From: Aphelocoma coerulescens
Lineage: Eukaryota > Chordata > Aves > Passeriformes > Corvidae
NCBI RefSeq assembly: GCF_041296385.1
Contig: NW_027183597.1
Coordinates: forward strand, 124,001-188,000
Direction of reading: 5' to 3'
Length of the DNA: 64,000 nt
The translations under genes were made by a program, and so were the position numbers. A model generated the notes under the pieces. It ran no database searches. It had not been told where the DNA came from and saw only the letters and a list, made by a program, of their open reading frames with translations. Below are positions 63,047 through 64,000 of the stretch, piece by piece. Position 1 is the first letter of the stretch. Every line of letters starts with the position of its first letter.

Positions 63047-64000
63047 CCATCACACTTTTCACTCTTGCAGCTCGGTTGAAAAGCTCCAGCAGCTGCTCCC
63101 GCAATAGCAAAAGGTTCTAGAAGTGAAAGCCAGTTTGGGGCTGCACCTTCTCCTTGCCGCATGTAAGCCACACCAAACTCCCTGATGCACTCTGTCCTCC
63201 CCTTCTCAAAGGAGTAGACGGTGGCATCAGGACACACCTGTGTCCCAGCAGCTGGGTGCCCAGCCGGGAGCAGGAGCAGGGCTGGGGCTGCTCCCAAAGT
63301 TGCCCCGCCCCAATGCCAGAGCCGGACATATGCTGAGGGGGGGCTGGATCAGGCTTTATTGTCCAGCTGCATGCCAGGAGTGAGCACAAAATCTACCTGC
63401 ATTCTCTGCAGCATGCCATCCTGGAGCAGAGCCATTGCCAAAGGAAGCCGTGAGCCCGTGCCAAGCCAGTGCCGGAGTGGGATCCTAGCAGCACCTGTGG
63501 AAGCCGGGAGAGAGGAGCCCACCTGGAGCAGGTTTGTGCAGGATTAATCATCCCGTGGCTTCCCACCAGGGTCCTGTTGCTTCCAAAAGGCCCCACAGTG
63601 TCACTGTGGCCCCTCGGTTCCACCAGGTTCCATAGCGTCACTGTGGTGCCCAGGGTTCCGTCAGCTTCGCCAGCATCCCACGGTCTGCAGAGCTCCCCGA
63701 GCTTCTGTGGTGTCACAGTGGAGGCAGGGTTGCATCAGGTTCCATAGCATCAGCACGGTCTCCAGGGCTCCCAGAGGTTCTGTGGTGTCACAGTGGAGGC
63801 AGGGTTGCATCAGGTTCCATAGCATCACCACGGTCTCCAGGGCTCCCAGAGGTTCTGTGGTGTCACAGTGGAGGCAGGGTTGCATCAGGTTCCATAGCAT
63901 CAGCACGGTCTCCAGGGCTCCCAGAGGTTCTGTGGTGTCACAGAGGAGGCAGGGTTGCATCAGGTTCCATAGCATCAGCACGGTCTCCAGGGCTCCCCTG
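63047..64000 (+). repeat. Macrosatellite unit 29 (partial, class h contracted)
   Basis: First 954 bp of a unit, cut by the window edge. Carries ggtttgtg at 63535 as unit 25 does. One C is missing from the cccc run near 63679. The minisatellite begins at 63706, and the last visible bases, ggctcccctg, are the usual exit sequence, so this unit appears to have four copies (G, C, G, G at the catcaScac site) instead of the five in other class h units. Confidence 0.85.

Larger units (their letters stand above)
1..64000 (+). repeat. Macrosatellite array, about 2.27-kb unit, 28 full copies plus one partial
   Basis: The same sequence recurs head to tail with spacing 2,268 bp, or 2,193, 2,118 or 2,260 bp where the inner minisatellite is shorter. 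Unit starts, taken at the bases ccatcacactttt, are 1, 2269, 4537, 6805, 9073, 11341, 13534, 15802, 18070, 20338, 22606, 24724, 26992, 29260, 31528, 33721, 35989, 38249, 40517, 42785, 45053, 47321, 49589, 51782, 54050, 56318, 58586, 60779 and 63047. Outside the minisatellite I find only a handful of single-base differences between any two units. All copies face the same way and no unrelated DNA interrupts them. Both edges of the window lie inside the array. The organisation resembles vertebrate macrosatellites such as D4Z4 and DXZ4 in scale, but no sequence relationship is claimed. Confidence 0.98.

Noticed and set aside
1..64000. Ribosomal RNA or 5S gene array
   Set aside because: The unit is too short for 18S-28S repeats and no conserved rRNA stretch or 5S internal promoter was recognised.
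1..64000. Virus, prophage or bacterial operon
   Set aside because: No phage or bacterial gene families, no ribosome binding site pattern, and the whole window is one tandem repeat.

Overview
The whole window is one head-to-tail tandem array (a macrosatellite). The unit is about 2,268 bp. I count 28 complete units plus the first 954 bp of a 29th, all in the same orientation and nearly identical. Neither end of the array is reached, so it is longer than 64 kb. I see no unrelated sequence between units, no recognisable protein-coding gene, no rRNA or tRNA gene and no insertion sequence.

The organism is a eukaryote, most likely a vertebrate and possibly a bird. I infer this from the size and homogeneity of the array, the nested minisatellite, the eukaryote-style signals (one TATAAA, one AATAAA on the minus strand, GC and CCAAT boxes) and the lack of prokaryotic gene organisation. 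The species cannot be told from the sequence.

Layout of one unit (numbers from unit 1, which starts at base 1): 1-250 is unique sequence. 257-268 holds a GC box joined to CCAAT. 309-314 is an AATAAA on the minus strand. 547-563 is a short palindrome. About 560-660 holds decayed copies of the minisatellite. 661-1035 is the homogeneous minisatellite, normally five copies of 75 bp. About 1036-1210 holds further decayed copies. 1357-1370 is a CTCF-like motif. 1640-2268 is A+T-richer sequence with a TATA-like box at 2214-2220. The segment 1837-1990 resembles, in diverged form, the segment about 465 bp to its right (38-180 of the next unit), so the unit contains an older internal duplication.

Nearly all length variation between units is a change in the number of 75-bp copies. 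Units have 2,268 bp (5 copies), 2,193 bp (4 copies: units 6, 15, 23, 27) or 2,118 bp (3 copies: unit 11). Unit 17 is 2,260 bp because of an 8-bp deletion. By the pattern of substitutions in the inner copies I sorted units into classes a-h. A 4-copy unit (f) followed by g and then h occurs four times (units 6-8, 15-17, 23-25, 27-29). Units 24-25 and 28-29 also share private substitutions at a spacing of 8,997 bp, which points to recent duplication of multi-unit blocks.

Long open frames occur on both strands over the same bases. They are best explained by a 75-bp repeat (a multiple of three) without stop codons, and the longest ones begin at GTG or TTG rather than ATG. Whether the array is transcribed cannot be decided from sequence alone.
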